Origin: an uncultured Slackia sp. | Lineage (GTDB): Bacteria; Actinomycetota; Coriobacteriia; Coriobacteriales; Eggerthellaceae | Reading direction: 5' to 3' | DNA: 64,000 nucleotides | Assembly: GCF_934630525.1 (NCBI RefSeq) | Contig: NZ_CAKTVX010000004.1 | Coordinates: 1-64,000, forward strand | Shown: piece after piece, positions 10,389 through 18,610 of the stretch | How the letters are laid out: every line of letters begins with the position of its first letter | Numbering within the stretch: the first letter of the stretch is position 1 | Translations under genes and position numbers: made by a program | The notes under the pieces: model-generated | The model's database searches: none | The model's input: the letters and a program-made list of their open reading frames with translations, nothing else | Told to the model about the DNA's origin: nothing

Positions 10389-10791
10389 CTCGTTTCGCCG
10401 CAGCCCGTATCTGCCGTGGCGGGCTCTTCCGAAGGCGCACGCGCGGCTACCGTTCGCTTCGCTTACTATGCGCCGCGCTGCGGTTTCCAGTTTTAGATGA
10501 AGATGAGAAACCGAGCGCTTCTGCAGAACCCGCCACGGCAGATACGGGCTGCTACATATTTTGCGGAGTGCTTTGGCGTGGAACGTATGCGCGTCGGAAT
10601 GCCCGAAGCTTATGGGGCGGCGCGGGCGTCTTCGGAGGAGTGGCTGGATGGTGTTTGCGGCACGGGTGGCCGATTGTTTCCTGTTCGTTAATTCATCAAA
10701 TTGCATAAAAATGTATGAATTTAGGCTTTATTTCTGCGTCATGCTCCCTTAATATACTGAAGGTTTATCAATAATCGGCAGAAAGGGAGCA
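10389..10791. other. Intergenic region with an inverted-repeat element and the MFS promoter
   Basis: No gene is supported. The region holds the inverted-repeat element at 10400-10552 and, near the MFS gene, a TATACT -10-like hexamer at 10753-10758 with TTTCTG about 16 bases upstream. Confidence 0.6.
10400..10552 (+). repeat. Inverted-repeat element E1 with conserved core
   Basis: The terminal arms 10400-10423 and 10529-10552 are perfect 24-base complements. Inside, a second stem (about 10436-10447 with 10473-10483) encloses a core at 10446-10473 that begins GCTACCGTTC, contains GC-TTC-GC, and ends TTACTATGCGC. The core recurs in the elements at 59195-59351 and 59366-59539, although the arm sequences are unrelated. 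Confidence 0.8.
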
Positions 10792-12015
10792 ATGAGCACT
10801 CATTCTAAAGGCAAGGCTTCTGAAATGAAGCACTATGCAGGCAAGGCCGTTTTCTCGGCTGCTGTGGGCCATGCGCTTGACGGCTTGGATCTTATGATTC
10901 TGAGCTTCGCGCTTTCCGGCATTATGGCGACGTTTGCCGTCGACAATACCACTGCAGGCATGCTTACTTCCATCACGTTGGCTGGCGCCTTCATTGGTGG
11001 TTTGATTTTTGGAAAACTTGCTGACAAATATGGCCGAATTAAAGTTCTTACGTATTCGGTCATTTTTTTTGGCGTGTTTACCCTGGGTTCGGCCTTCGCG
11101 CCTAACTTCGAGGTAATGGCCCTTTGCCGCTTCCTCGCCGGTTTGGGCATTGGCGCCGAGTTCGGCTTGGGCATGGCAATTGCAGCCGAGGTCTCGAGCC
11201 CCGAGAATCGCGCGAAAAGCACGAGTGCCGTTGGCCTGGGCTTCCAGGTTGGCGTGCTGTGCGCTTCGCTCTCTTCTGCGCCCATCATTGCGGCGTTTGG
11301 CTGGCGCGGCCTGTTCGTGGTCGGCTTCATTCCCGCCATTATCGCGATTATCATTCGTGCGTTCGTTCCCGAGCCGCCGATTTATGAGGAGCACAAGGCT
11401 TCCGGCAAGGCCCACGGCAAGCTGAGCGACCTGTTCGCCACGCCTGAGCGCGCTAAGTTCTCGATCATCATCATTATTCTGTGCACCGTTCAGAACGCCG
11501 GCTATTTCGGAATTATGACGTGGCTTCCCAAATACCTGAACTCTGAGCTCGGCCTGAGCCTCACGTCTACGGGCCTGTGGACCGCCGTGACGGTTCTGGG
11601 CATGATGATCGGCATTTCTGCCTTCGGCTTCTTGGCCGACAAGGCTGGCCGTCGTCCTGCGTTCTGGACGTTCCAGGTTGGCGCTGCAGCGATGATCATC
11701 ATCTACAGCCAGCTCACCGATCCCACGGCGCTGCTCATCGGCGGCTTCTTTATGGGCATGTTCGCTAACGGCATGATCGGCGGCTACGGCACGCTTATCG
11801 CCGAGCTGTTCCCGACCGAGATGCGTGGCACCGCGCAAACCGCCCTGTACAACGCTGGCCGCTTCATCGGCGGCGCTTCCGCTCCGGTGGTTATCCCGAT
11901 GATCGCCGCGGGCCACGGCTTCGGCTTCGCCATCGGCTGCGTCTCGTGCATTTACGTGGTCGCTTTCATCGCGATGTTCTTCATTCCCGAGAAGAAGGGC
12001 GCTACGCTCGAATAG
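10792..12015 (+). CDS. MFS transporter, aromatic acid:H+ symporter-like
   Basis: The 407-residue protein has about 12 hydrophobic segments and the MFS loop motif GKLADKYGRIKV between helices 2 and 3, repeated in weaker form after helix 8 (GFLADKAGRRP). Helix 1 carries DGLDLMIL, the pattern found in the aromatic acid/H+ symporter group and related organic-acid carriers. It should move a small organic anion across the membrane; the substrate is not known. It is a single-gene unit with its own promoter region and a strong terminator at 12048-12079. The start has AAAGGGAG. Confidence 0.85.
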   Translation: MSTHSKGKASEMKHYAGKAVFSAAVGHALDGLDLMILSFALSGIMATFAVDNTTAGMLTSITLAGAFIGGLIFGKLADKYGRIKVLTYSVIFFGVFTLGSAFAPNFEVMALCRFLAGLGIGAEFGLGMAIAAEVSSPENRAKSTSAVGLGFQVGVLCASLSSAPIIAAFGWRGLFVVGFIPAIIAIIIRAFVPEPPIYEEHKASGKAHGKLSDLFATPERAKFSIIIIILCTVQNAGYFGIMTWLPKYLNSELGLSLTSTGLWTAVTVLGMMIGISAFGFLADKAGRRPAFWTFQVGAAAMIIIYSQLTDPTALLIGGFFMGMFANGMIGGYGTLIAELFPTEMRGTAQTALYNAGRFIGGASAPVVIPMIAAGHGFGFAIGCVSCIYVVAFIAMFFIPEKKGATLE

Positions 12016-12047
12016 CGGCTGGCCAGTTTGTTTGACTGTCATACCCG

Positions 12048-12079
12048 AAAAGGCGTCCTCATTGAGAGGGCGCCTTTTT
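12048..12079 (+). terminator. Rho-independent terminator after the MFS gene
   Basis: A 13-base stem (12048-12060 with 12066-12078, one G-T pair) has the loop ATTGA and runs into TTTTT. Confidence 0.9.
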
Positions 12080-12122
12080 CGTGCGCTATTTCGCCTGGCA
12101 GGCATGGGCGCCAGGTCCTAAA

Positions 12123-12187
12123 TTGCAAATGGCGCCAGTTTTGACCACGATCCGCGTGGGGGTGGTCAAAACTGGCGCCATTCGCAA
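12123..12187. repeat. 65-bp imperfect palindrome, copy 1
   Basis: Arms 12123-12148 and 12162-12187 are 26 bases each with a single mismatch around a 13-base loop. Each arm begins TTGCRAATGG and ends TTTTGACCAC. The same 65-bp unit recurs at 12331-12395. Confidence 0.85.
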
Positions 12188-12330
12188 ACTGCATTCCCGC
12201 GAGATTTCCTCAAAGCTCTTCTGGGGATGATCAGCTCTCGCAAAACCCCAGGTGAGCAAGATTCCGAAAGCAAGAGCCGCGAATCGGGCGAGCCAAGTGG
12301 AGGCGGGGCGCGCGTTGGGGCGCGCCAAAA

Positions 12331-12395
12331 TTGCGAATGGTGCCGGTTTTGACCACTCTTTCGCAAATCATGGTCAGAATCGCCGCCATTTGCAA
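12331..12395. repeat. 65-bp imperfect palindrome, copy 2 (diverged)
   Basis: Arms 12331-12356 and 12370-12395 surround a 13-base loop, giving the same total length and geometry as copy 1 at 12123-12187. The left arm differs from copy 1 at only a few positions; the right arm is more decayed. The loop sequence is unrelated. Confidence 0.8.
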
Positions 12396-12442
12396 ACGCC
12401 GTCTTTGCAAAGTCCTCTCGTTCGCGGCCCTTTGCGCGAAAC

Positions 12443-13774
12443 TTATGCGGTCACAGGCACGCCTTCGCCGAAAAGCAGCTCGTGCTCAGGGCCGGTAAGG
12501 GCCGCTCGGGCCTGGTCGCGCAGGTTGTTCATGCCGCTGAGGAACTGGCGATACATCACGAGCGTAAGGTAGCGGCCCATGGTTGAAGGCACGAGGCATT
12601 CATCGTCGTCGACATCGAATGCGCCATTCGCGCGCATGAAGCCCATTTCAACGGGCATCGCCGCGTCGACGCTTTTGCCGAACATCTCCTTGAAGGCTCG
12701 CTTGTCGAAACGCAGCTGGTAGAGCCCGAGCAAGAAGCAGTAGCGCATGTGGTCGTGCTCGCGCACGGGCATTTGGCCCATGATTGACATGTGGCCGTGT
12801 TCAATCGCCTCGTTGTACTCACGCAGGCTGAAGGTGTTTACGTAGAGCTTTCCGTTCAGATATGAAATCGATCCCGAGCCAATGGCGGGGTATTCGTCGT
12901 AGCTCACCTGCAGCTCTTCTACGGGCAGCTCGTGGTCTTGCTCACCCTTTTCGTTCAAGCGGTTGAACGTCCATACGGTTTCGCGCTTGAATGCGGGGGT
13001 ATCGCCGCCGCAAAGGCCCTCGTCGAGCATCTTGTAGAACTCGAACTCGCGATTGTAGTCCATGGTGCCGAGCGACTGCTCCATCTTGCGCGTTGTGGCG
13101 CTTGAGACATAGAGCGGGCTGAACGTGGTCTGACGGCAGCCGCATTGCTTGATTTTCTCGATATCGTCGAGCAAAACCTCTTCGGTTTGAGAAGGGAAAT
13201 TGAAAATCATGTCGACGTTGAGGGAATCGAAGCGCGATGCCGCATTGCCGATGCGTTCGAGAATCTCTTCGCCCGAACCGTATTTCTTGCAGCGGTCCAT
13301 TTGCGTGAGCAGCTCATTGTTGAAGCTTTGCACGCCTACTGAAAGGCGATTCACGCGCCCGCTCAGCGCCGAGAGCCAGGGGTCCACGAGGTGGTTCGGG
13401 TTGGTTTCGCAGGCAACTTCTTTGATGTTGAAATTTTCGCCGGCCATATCGATGGTGCGGCAGAGCTCGTCGAGCAAAATGGTAGGCGTGCCGCCGCCGA
13501 AGTACAGGCTTTCGAAGTCGTAGCCCATATCTTTGAGCATCATCATTTCGCGACGAAGATTCTTGAAGTACGGTCGCGCGGTTGCCTCGCGGAAGGGGTA
13601 GCGGTTGAAGCTGCAGTAGGGGCACAGCACCTCGCAGAAAGGCACGTGCAGGTACAGCATGTATTTGCGTCCCGGTTCGGGGCCGGGCAGGAATTTCTCG
13701 GTCGTGGGGTCGATAACGAGATGGCTCTTCGTGATGTTTTTGACGATCCCCGTGAGCATGCGTTCGCTCAGCAT
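12443..13774 (-). CDS. Radical SAM protein, HemW/coproporphyrinogen oxidase-like
   Basis: A 443-residue radical SAM protein with the cluster motif C47-x3-C51-x2-C54 in HVPFCEVLCPYCSF, then the FGGGTPT motif and a NLD-like central region (SVGVQSFNN). This pattern and length are those of the HemN/HemW group, which includes the heme chaperone HemW and anaerobic coproporphyrinogen or heme-modifying enzymes. The exact member cannot be assigned. I chose the ATG at 13774 because AAGGAG lies 9 bases before it; the frame is open further upstream but that stretch looks non-coding. The gene is convergent with the MFS gene and divergent from the two-component system. Confidence 0.85.
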   Translation of the reverse strand: MLSERMLTGIVKNITKSHLVIDPTTEKFLPGPEPGRKYMLYLHVPFCEVLCPYCSFNRYPFREATARPYFKNLRREMMMLKDMGYDFESLYFGGGTPTILLDELCRTIDMAGENFNIKEVACETNPNHLVDPWLSALSGRVNRLSVGVQSFNNELLTQMDRCKKYGSGEEILERIGNAASRFDSLNVDMIFNFPSQTEEVLLDDIEKIKQCGCRQTTFSPLYVSSATTRKMEQSLGTMDYNREFEFYKMLDEGLCGGDTPAFKRETVWTFNRLNEKGEQDHELPVEELQVSYDEYPAIGSGSISYLNGKLYVNTFSLREYNEAIEHGHMSIMGQMPVREHDHMRYCFLLGLYQLRFDKRAFKEMFGKSVDAAMPVEMGFMRANGAFDVDDDECLVPSTMGRYLTLVMYRQFLSGMNNLRDQARAALTGPEHELLFGEGVPVTA

Positions 13775-14219
13775 GAAAGCGCTCCTTGCGTTTGATCGTG
13801 TTGCCGTAAGGCGGTTCGGTCTTGTTGGCGTATAGGTGCGCACATGCGCGAATCTATACGCGACGAACACCACGTTGTCAAGCCTCCCCAGGCTACCCCA
13901 AGGCAACGCGCTGTTTTGCATTTGAGCATACTACCGCTTAGGGAGGCAAAAGCAACCGTAAACCGAATTGTTGTTGAAAAGTTAACACGACCAACGTAGA
14001 TACACGGAATTTGGTGAGTGGCGAGCGAACGATGGCATGGCCGTTCTTCGAGGGGCTCTTGAGTGGTTTTGCCGGCGGGTCGTGCTCGCTTCGCTTCTTA
14101 TTGCGGGAATGTGCTTTAGGGGAGGATGGAACCCGTTGGTCGGGCTCGTGCGCCGGCGGGCCCACGCTACACTGCTGTTCTTGAATGTGGTTGCTTCCAA
14201 GCGTAATTGCCCCTCAATG

Positions 14220-14451
14220 CCGAAAGGCCGCCAGCGGCGACCTTTCGGGAAGGGACTTCGGGGCCGGGAGGGAGGAAAGCCCCGAAGGACGCGCTCGTGG
14301 CTGGAAGGGTGAAATGCCCGAGCGCCGAGTTTTCAAGCTCACGGCCGGCTTCAAAGGGAAGGGAACGGGAGTGCCGGCCGTTTATCAATCGTGCTCTGCA
14401 CGAGTCGAGCGGCTCTTGCGCGATGGAAGGGTGAATGCTTGCCGCTTCGAC
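14220..14451 (+). other. Array of five stable hairpins with purine-rich loops; possible structured RNA
   Basis: Stems: 14220-14227/14241-14248 (CCGAAAGG), 14256-14264/14279-14287 (CTTCGGGGC), 14291-14297/14319-14325 (GCGCTCG), 14342-14349/14373-14380 (CGGCCGGC), and 14404-14413/14441-14451 (GTCGAGCGGC, one bulge). On the plus strand the last four loops are G/A-rich; TGGAAGGGTGAA occurs in the third and fifth and related GGGAGGGAGG or GGGAAGGG strings in the second and fourth. The stems are read directly; that the region is transcribed is inference. Confidence 0.45.
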
Positions 14452-14477
14452 GGTTTTCATAATAAGGGTGCGGCGCG

Positions 14478-14506
14478 TTGAAAATCCCATAAGGGCACCT
14501 GATAAA
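14478..14506 (+). promoter_or_regulatory. Putative promoter of the two-component system
   Basis: TTGAAA at 14478-14483 and GATAAA at 14501-14506 are separated by 17 bases, giving a leader of about 75 bases before the response regulator ATG at 14587. Confidence 0.5.
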
Positions 14507-14586
14507 AGGCTGAATAATTCTGAACAAAACCTTAAAATGGAGAGGAGCGCCCGGGCGCTCTGCACCCTCATGATAGGATTTCGCCC

Positions 14587-15306
14587 ATGGATACGAACCA
14601 AGCGAACATATTAGTATGCGACGACGAGGTCGAGGTCGCCGACCTGCTCAAGCATATGCTTGAGCGCGAGGGCTTTGCCGTCACGTGCTGTCATTCGGGC
14701 GATGCGGCTCTTGCGTTGCTCAATGCTCAGGCATTCGATCTGGCCATACTCGATATTATGATGCCCGGAACCGATGGTTTTGAAGTCTGCCGCCAGATTC
14801 GCGGCGGCGCGGCCGGCTCAAATACCGACATGCCTATCGTGTTTCTTTCTGCCAAAACCGAGGAATTCGATAAGGTGCTTGGTTTCACCTTGGGCGCCGA
14901 TGATTACGTGACAAAACCCTTCAAGGCTCGCGAACTCGTGGCCCGCCTTAAAGCGCGCCTTCGTGGCCGCAGCGCGGCTCCCGCTCCAAGCGATGTGCTC
15001 TCGGCGAGCGGCATCGAGCTCGACGAAACAAACCATACGGCGGCCCTGCATGGCTGCGAGCTTTCTCTTACGCCGAAGGAATTCGATTGCCTGGCCGAGC
15101 TTTTGCGTGCGGGCGGGGCTCCCGTTTCGTCAAAGGCGCTGTTCGAAAACGTTTGGGACGAGGAGTACACGTCTTCGTCCCACAATGCGGTCATGGTCTA
15201 TATTCGCCGCCTGCGTAAAAAGCTCGCCGAGGTCGACTCTTCTGAAGAGCTCATCGAGACCGTATGGGGCGTTGGCTATCGCATTCCCGAAAAGCGCCGT
15301 GGTTAG
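14587..15306 (+). CDS. OmpR/PhoB-family response regulator (VanR-like)
   Basis: 239 residues: an N-terminal receiver domain with acidic pocket D12/D13, phosphorylation site D56 in LAILDIMMPG, and the conserved Lys in VTKPF; then a linker; then a C-terminal winged-helix DNA-binding domain (LTPKEFDCLAELL, YIRRLRKKL, VWGVGYRI). It should bind DNA when phosphorylated by the kinase encoded 3 bases downstream. The pair resembles VanRS-type systems, but no resistance genes are adjacent. The ribosome binding site is weak (AGGA). Confidence 0.94.
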   Translation: MDTNQANILVCDDEVEVADLLKHMLEREGFAVTCCHSGDAALALLNAQAFDLAILDIMMPGTDGFEVCRQIRGGAAGSNTDMPIVFLSAKTEEFDKVLGFTLGADDYVTKPFKARELVARLKARLRGRSAAPAPSDVLSASGIELDETNHTAALHGCELSLTPKEFDCLAELLRAGGAPVSSKALFENVWDEEYTSSSHNAVMVYIRRLRKKLAEVDSSEELIETVWGVGYRIPEKRRG

Positions 15307-15309
15307 CCT

Positions 15310-17061
15310 ATGAAGCGCGATTCAGAAAACGAGACCCATGCCGACAAGGCCGAGCATTCGCGCGTCGCACGCGAAAGGCGCGAGTCGCCCAAAACGCATG
15401 TGACCGAACAAACGCGCATCCTCGTGAAGCGCATCGTTCGCAATACTTTCGCGGCCACGGTGGTGTATGCGGTCGTTTTCTTCTCAATCGCTATGGCGGT
15501 TAATATCATCGTTTTGCCCCAAGTGGGCGAGGCGGTAGCCAAGGTGACTTCTCCGTGGCAGTACGTGTCGTCCGATGTGGCGGGCGTGCAAGATGATGAG
15601 TGGTTCATACAAAAAGAAAATGAGCTTAAAGCCGACGTGGTGCGCAAATACTTGCACGAGCTCATCGACACCGCAGTTCCCGATGCGGGTTGGGGTTTGG
15701 CGCAGAGCGCGGCGAACGCCAAGAACGTGCAAACGGAAGGCGCCAATCCCGAAGCCGTGTATGCCATTTCGTCGCAGCCGGCCGATGCCGGAGAATACGC
15801 GGCATCTGTCTCTCAAGGCTTGGTTCAGGGCGATAGCCTGTCGTTCGTGGGCGCGCCTTATGCCTCTCAGGCGGCCAAGCAGGTCGTCATTTCCGCCGTC
15901 GATTCACGCAATTTGGGCCAGGCTGCCAACGTGTATGACGCATTGTGGTCGGCCACGAAAGATTGGGACAATAAGCCCGAGCAGGTCGATTCGCTCTACG
16001 ACGAGGCCGCAGCTGCGCTCGATTCCGACTTTTCCCAGGTGGTCGTGCGTTATGACTACGATGCGGGCTCGGGCATCGAAACGGTGACATATGCGGGCGG
16101 CCAGCAAATGCAGCGCGATTTGTCGTCGTACAACAACATTCGCGCCCTGAAATACCCTGTGGCGATCACGCTGTTCTTGTCGGGCATTCTCGTGATTATG
16201 GCGTTTGCCATTCGCAAGAGCCTGCGCTATTTCGACGACCTGTTCGTTTCGTTGCGCGCGGTGCTCGTTGACAAAGGCGCCTCGCTGAAGCTTCCGAGCG
16301 AGCTTTCGCTTGCCGAGGAATCGATTAACGACATCAAGCGGAAAAACGACGCCGAACAGCGCGCCGCCGTTGCCGCTGAGCGCCGCAAGAATGAGCTCGT
16401 TGCCTATTTGGCGCACGATACCAAAACGCCGCTCACTTCCATCACGGGGTATCTCACGCTGCTCGAGGAGGCGCCCGATATGCCCGTCGAGCAGCGCCAG
16501 CGATATGCGCACGTGGCGCTGTCGAAGGCGTATAGGCTCGATGCCATGCTCGACGAGTTTTTCGAGATAACCCGCTACAACTTGGGCGCCATTTCCATCG
16601 AGCGCGAGCGCTTCGACTTGGCGTTGTTCTGCTATCAGGTTGCGGAAGATTTCTACCCCGAAGCGGAATCGCGCGGAATCGATTTGAAGGTGAACGCCAC
16701 CGAAGGCGATACGGTATTCGCCGACGCCACGAAAATGGCACGCGTGCTTTCGAATGTGATCAAGAATGCGGTGGCGTACGCCGACCCCGATTCGACTATT
16801 TCGATTGACGCCCATGCCAAGCCCGACGGCGCGTTTAAGATCGAAGTCTCGAACCGGGGGCGTGAAATCAGCCCTGAACACCTCAAGCGTATTTTCGAGA
16901 AGTTTTATCGCGAAGACGACGCGCGCGCCACGCGCCAGGGTGGGGCGGGCCTCGGTTTGGCGATTGCGCGAGAGATCGTCGCGGCCCATAACGGCACCAT
17001 TGATGCGACGAGCGAAAATGGCGTGACTCGCTTTGTGGTCGATATTCCTGCGTCGAAGTAG
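15310..17061 (+). CDS. Sensor histidine kinase (VanS-like)
   Basis: 583 residues. A charged cytoplasmic N-terminus (about 45 residues) is followed by a membrane helix at about 46-70, an extracytoplasmic sensor domain to about 285, a second membrane helix (YPVAITLFLSGILVIMAF), a linker, the HisKA domain with phospho-accepting H369 in LAHDTKTPLTS, and the HATPase domain with N-box SNVIKNAVAYADP and G-box GGAGLGLAIAREI. The sensor domain resembles nothing I recognise, so the signal is unknown. It is co-transcribed with the upstream response regulator. Confidence 0.94.
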   Translation: MKRDSENETHADKAEHSRVARERRESPKTHVTEQTRILVKRIVRNTFAATVVYAVVFFSIAMAVNIIVLPQVGEAVAKVTSPWQYVSSDVAGVQDDEWFIQKENELKADVVRKYLHELIDTAVPDAGWGLAQSAANAKNVQTEGANPEAVYAISSQPADAGEYAASVSQGLVQGDSLSFVGAPYASQAAKQVVISAVDSRNLGQAANVYDALWSATKDWDNKPEQVDSLYDEAAAALDSDFSQVVVRYDYDAGSGIETVTYAGGQQMQRDLSSYNNIRALKYPVAITLFLSGILVIMAFAIRKSLRYFDDLFVSLRAVLVDKGASLKLPSELSLAEESINDIKRKNDAEQRAAVAAERRKNELVAYLAHDTKTPLTSITGYLTLLEEAPDMPVEQRQRYAHVALSKAYRLDAMLDEFFEITRYNLGAISIERERFDLALFCYQVAEDFYPEAESRGIDLKVNATEGDTVFADATKMARVLSNVIKNAVAYADPDSTISIDAHAKPDGAFKIEVSNRGREISPEHLKRIFEKFYREDDARATRQGGAGLGLAIAREIVAAHNGTIDATSENGVTRFVVDIPASK

Positions 17062-17125
17062 GGAATCTCCTTCGTGGGACTTTTGTAAACGCATGGGCAA
17101 CGGTGCGAAGAATCCGCGAAAGACG

Positions 17126-17156
17126 TTGACTCTCCCATTATGGGATAGTTTAGGGT
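17126..17156 (+). promoter_or_regulatory. Promoter with internal palindrome ahead of the MFS efflux gene
   Basis: A TTGACT -35 hexamer (17126-17131) is followed by the palindrome TCCCATTATGGGA (17133-17145) in the spacer region and a weak -10 around 17149-17156. The palindrome position suggests an operator; the regulator is unknown, though the adjacent response regulator is one candidate. Confidence 0.45.
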
Positions 17157-17211
17157 ATCTCCTGCACAAAGATAAAGGCGCGCGGGGTGCGCCGAAAAGG
17201 GAGTAACGAAC

Positions 17212-18531
17212 ATGTCTGAACAGCAGCTCGAAGTGAAGGAATTCGATCGTCCGCCCTTGCCGAAAAACTGGCTCAGGACGGTTGTCATTATTTGGCTCGG
17301 CCAGGCGGCGAGCATTCTTACCGCATATTCGTCTATTTATGCAGGCGTGTGGTTTGTGACCGAAACCACCGATTCGGCGCTCATGCTGGCGCTCGCTTCG
17401 TTGTGCTCCATGCTGCCGCAGGGCTTGCTCGCCCCGCTTGGCGGCGTCGTGGCCGACCGCTTCAACCGCAAGTACGTGCTCATCGCCGCCGATGCCTTTG
17501 TGGGAACCATGGCGTTGATCATGGGCATGATTATCGCCATGGGCCATGTGTCGGTGCCGCTCGTGCTTATCATGGGCGCGCTGCGCAGCGTGGGCCAGGC
17601 GTTCCATATGCCCGCTATGGAATCCACGATGCCGCTGCTCGTGCCGAAGAAGCACGTGGTGCGCGTGAATACCATGAATCAGAGCCTGTGGTCTATGGCG
17701 CTCGTGGTTGGCCCGGTTCTCGGCATTTTCCTGTACACCGTGGTGGGCTTCCAGATGGTTCTGTTCTTGAATGCCGCCGGCTGCGCCGTTGCGTGTTTGG
17801 CGCTCACGTTCGCGAAGATTCCCGATTTCCACGACGATTCCGACGAGGCGCGCCATCCTATCGCAAGCTTGAAGGCGGGCTTTGCGACGCTGAGCGCCGA
17901 TAGGGGCCTGCTCATTTTGTGCGGCATCGTCATGGCGATTATGGCCATGTACACGGGCATCAACTCGCTCTTCCCGCTTATGACGTACGACCATTTCCGC
18001 GGCGACGGCTATGCGGCTTCGCTCATCGAGGGCGTATACGGCGCGTTCTCGCTTGTCGGCATCGCCATTCTGTTTATATGGGGCGGCGGCAAACGCCTGT
18101 TGCGCGTGGTGGCGCTTTCGGGCACGCTCTCGGGCATCATACTTATTGCTACGGGCCTCCTTTCGCCGAGCATGTTCTTCTGGTTCGCGGTGCTCACGGC
18201 AATCTCGGGCGTTGTTGAATCGATGTACAACGGCCCGCTTCTCGCCGTGGTGCAAAAGCGCGTTCCGCCTGAAAAGCTCGGTCGCGTCATGGGCCTGTTC
18301 AGCACGGTGACGGCGCTTTCTTCGCCCATCGGCCTGGGCCTCGCGGGCACCTGCGCAGAATTTACCGGCGTCGCCATGTGGTTCGTGATTTCGGGCGTGG
18401 TGGTTACGGCGGGCGGTTTGGCAATTGGCCTTTTGCCGTCGCTTCGCAAGCTCGATCGCGAAGTCGCTGCCACTTTTGATGAGGTGGATGTGAGAAAAAC
18501 GAACTCGATGGTTGAAAACGCCGCCGAATAG
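17212..18531 (+). CDS. MFS efflux transporter (macrolide-efflux/MFS_3-like)
   Basis: 439 residues with about 12 membrane segments. The first half shows LGQAASILTAYSSIYAG and the loop GGVVADRFNRKYVL, the pattern of the MFS_3/MefA-like group of drug or metabolite exporters. The cytoplasmic C-tail is about 35 residues and hydrophilic. It follows the VanRS-like pair by 150 bases with its own promoter, so control by that system is possible but unproven. The ATG is preceded by AAGGGAG. Substrate unknown. Confidence 0.85.
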   Translation: MSEQQLEVKEFDRPPLPKNWLRTVVIIWLGQAASILTAYSSIYAGVWFVTETTDSALMLALASLCSMLPQGLLAPLGGVVADRFNRKYVLIAADAFVGTMALIMGMIIAMGHVSVPLVLIMGALRSVGQAFHMPAMESTMPLLVPKKHVVRVNTMNQSLWSMALVVGPVLGIFLYTVVGFQMVLFLNAAGCAVACLALTFAKIPDFHDDSDEARHPIASLKAGFATLSADRGLLILCGIVMAIMAMYTGINSLFPLMTYDHFRGDGYAASLIEGVYGAFSLVGIAILFIWGGGKRLLRVVALSGTLSGIILIATGLLSPSMFFWFAVLTAISGVVESMYNGPLLAVVQKRVPPEKLGRVMGLFSTVTALSSPIGLGLAGTCAEFTGVAMWFVISGVVVTAGGLAIGLLPSLRKLDREVAATFDEVDVRKTNSMVENAAE

Positions 18532-18556
18532 GCGAAAATCCTTCTGACGAATTAAT

Positions 18557-18590
18557 CGATGCGGCGTGCCTTCGCGGGCGCGCCGCATCG
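18557..18590 (+). terminator. Hairpin between the MFS and DUF554 genes
   Basis: Perfect 10-base arms CGATGCGGCG (18557-18566) and CGCCGCATCG (18581-18590). The following TTGTGTG is a poor T-tract, so termination may be partial. Confidence 0.55.
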
Positions 18591-18610
18591 TTGTGTGAAA
18601 AGGGGCGTCT

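Larger units (their letters stand above)
12016..12442. other. Intergenic region between convergent genes, carrying paired palindromes
   Basis: No gene is supported. Besides the terminator and the two 65-bp palindromes there are smaller hairpins, for example CCTGGC/GCCAGG at about 12094-12115 and CTGGGG/CCCCAG between the palindromes. Confidence 0.6.
13775..14586. other. Long divergent intergenic region with a hairpin array
   Basis: No protein gene is supported. From about 14075 to 14105 the sequence CTCGCTTCGCTTCTTATTGCG resembles the core of the inverted-repeat elements (possible decayed copy). Five hairpins follow at 14220-14451. A promoter candidate for the two-component genes lies at 14478-14506. 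Confidence 0.55.

Noticed and set aside
12123..12395. Palindromes considered as ordinary terminators between convergent genes
   Set aside because: They have no T-tracts, occur as two equal 65-bp units, and the MFS gene already has a clear terminator at 12048-12079.
13775..13921. N-terminal extension of the HemW-like protein to 13921
   Set aside because: The added residues are not family-like and a good ribosome binding site precedes the ATG at 13774.
14256..14360. GAGGAAAG string and hairpins considered as RNase P RNA
   Set aside because: The other universally conserved RNase P segments (such as ACAGAAA and the P4-pairing sequences) are absent.
18010..18040. GGCTATGCGGCTTCGCTC inside the MFS gene resembles the repeat core
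   Set aside because: It lies in coding sequence, lacks the flanking stems and the second half of the core, so it is chance similarity.
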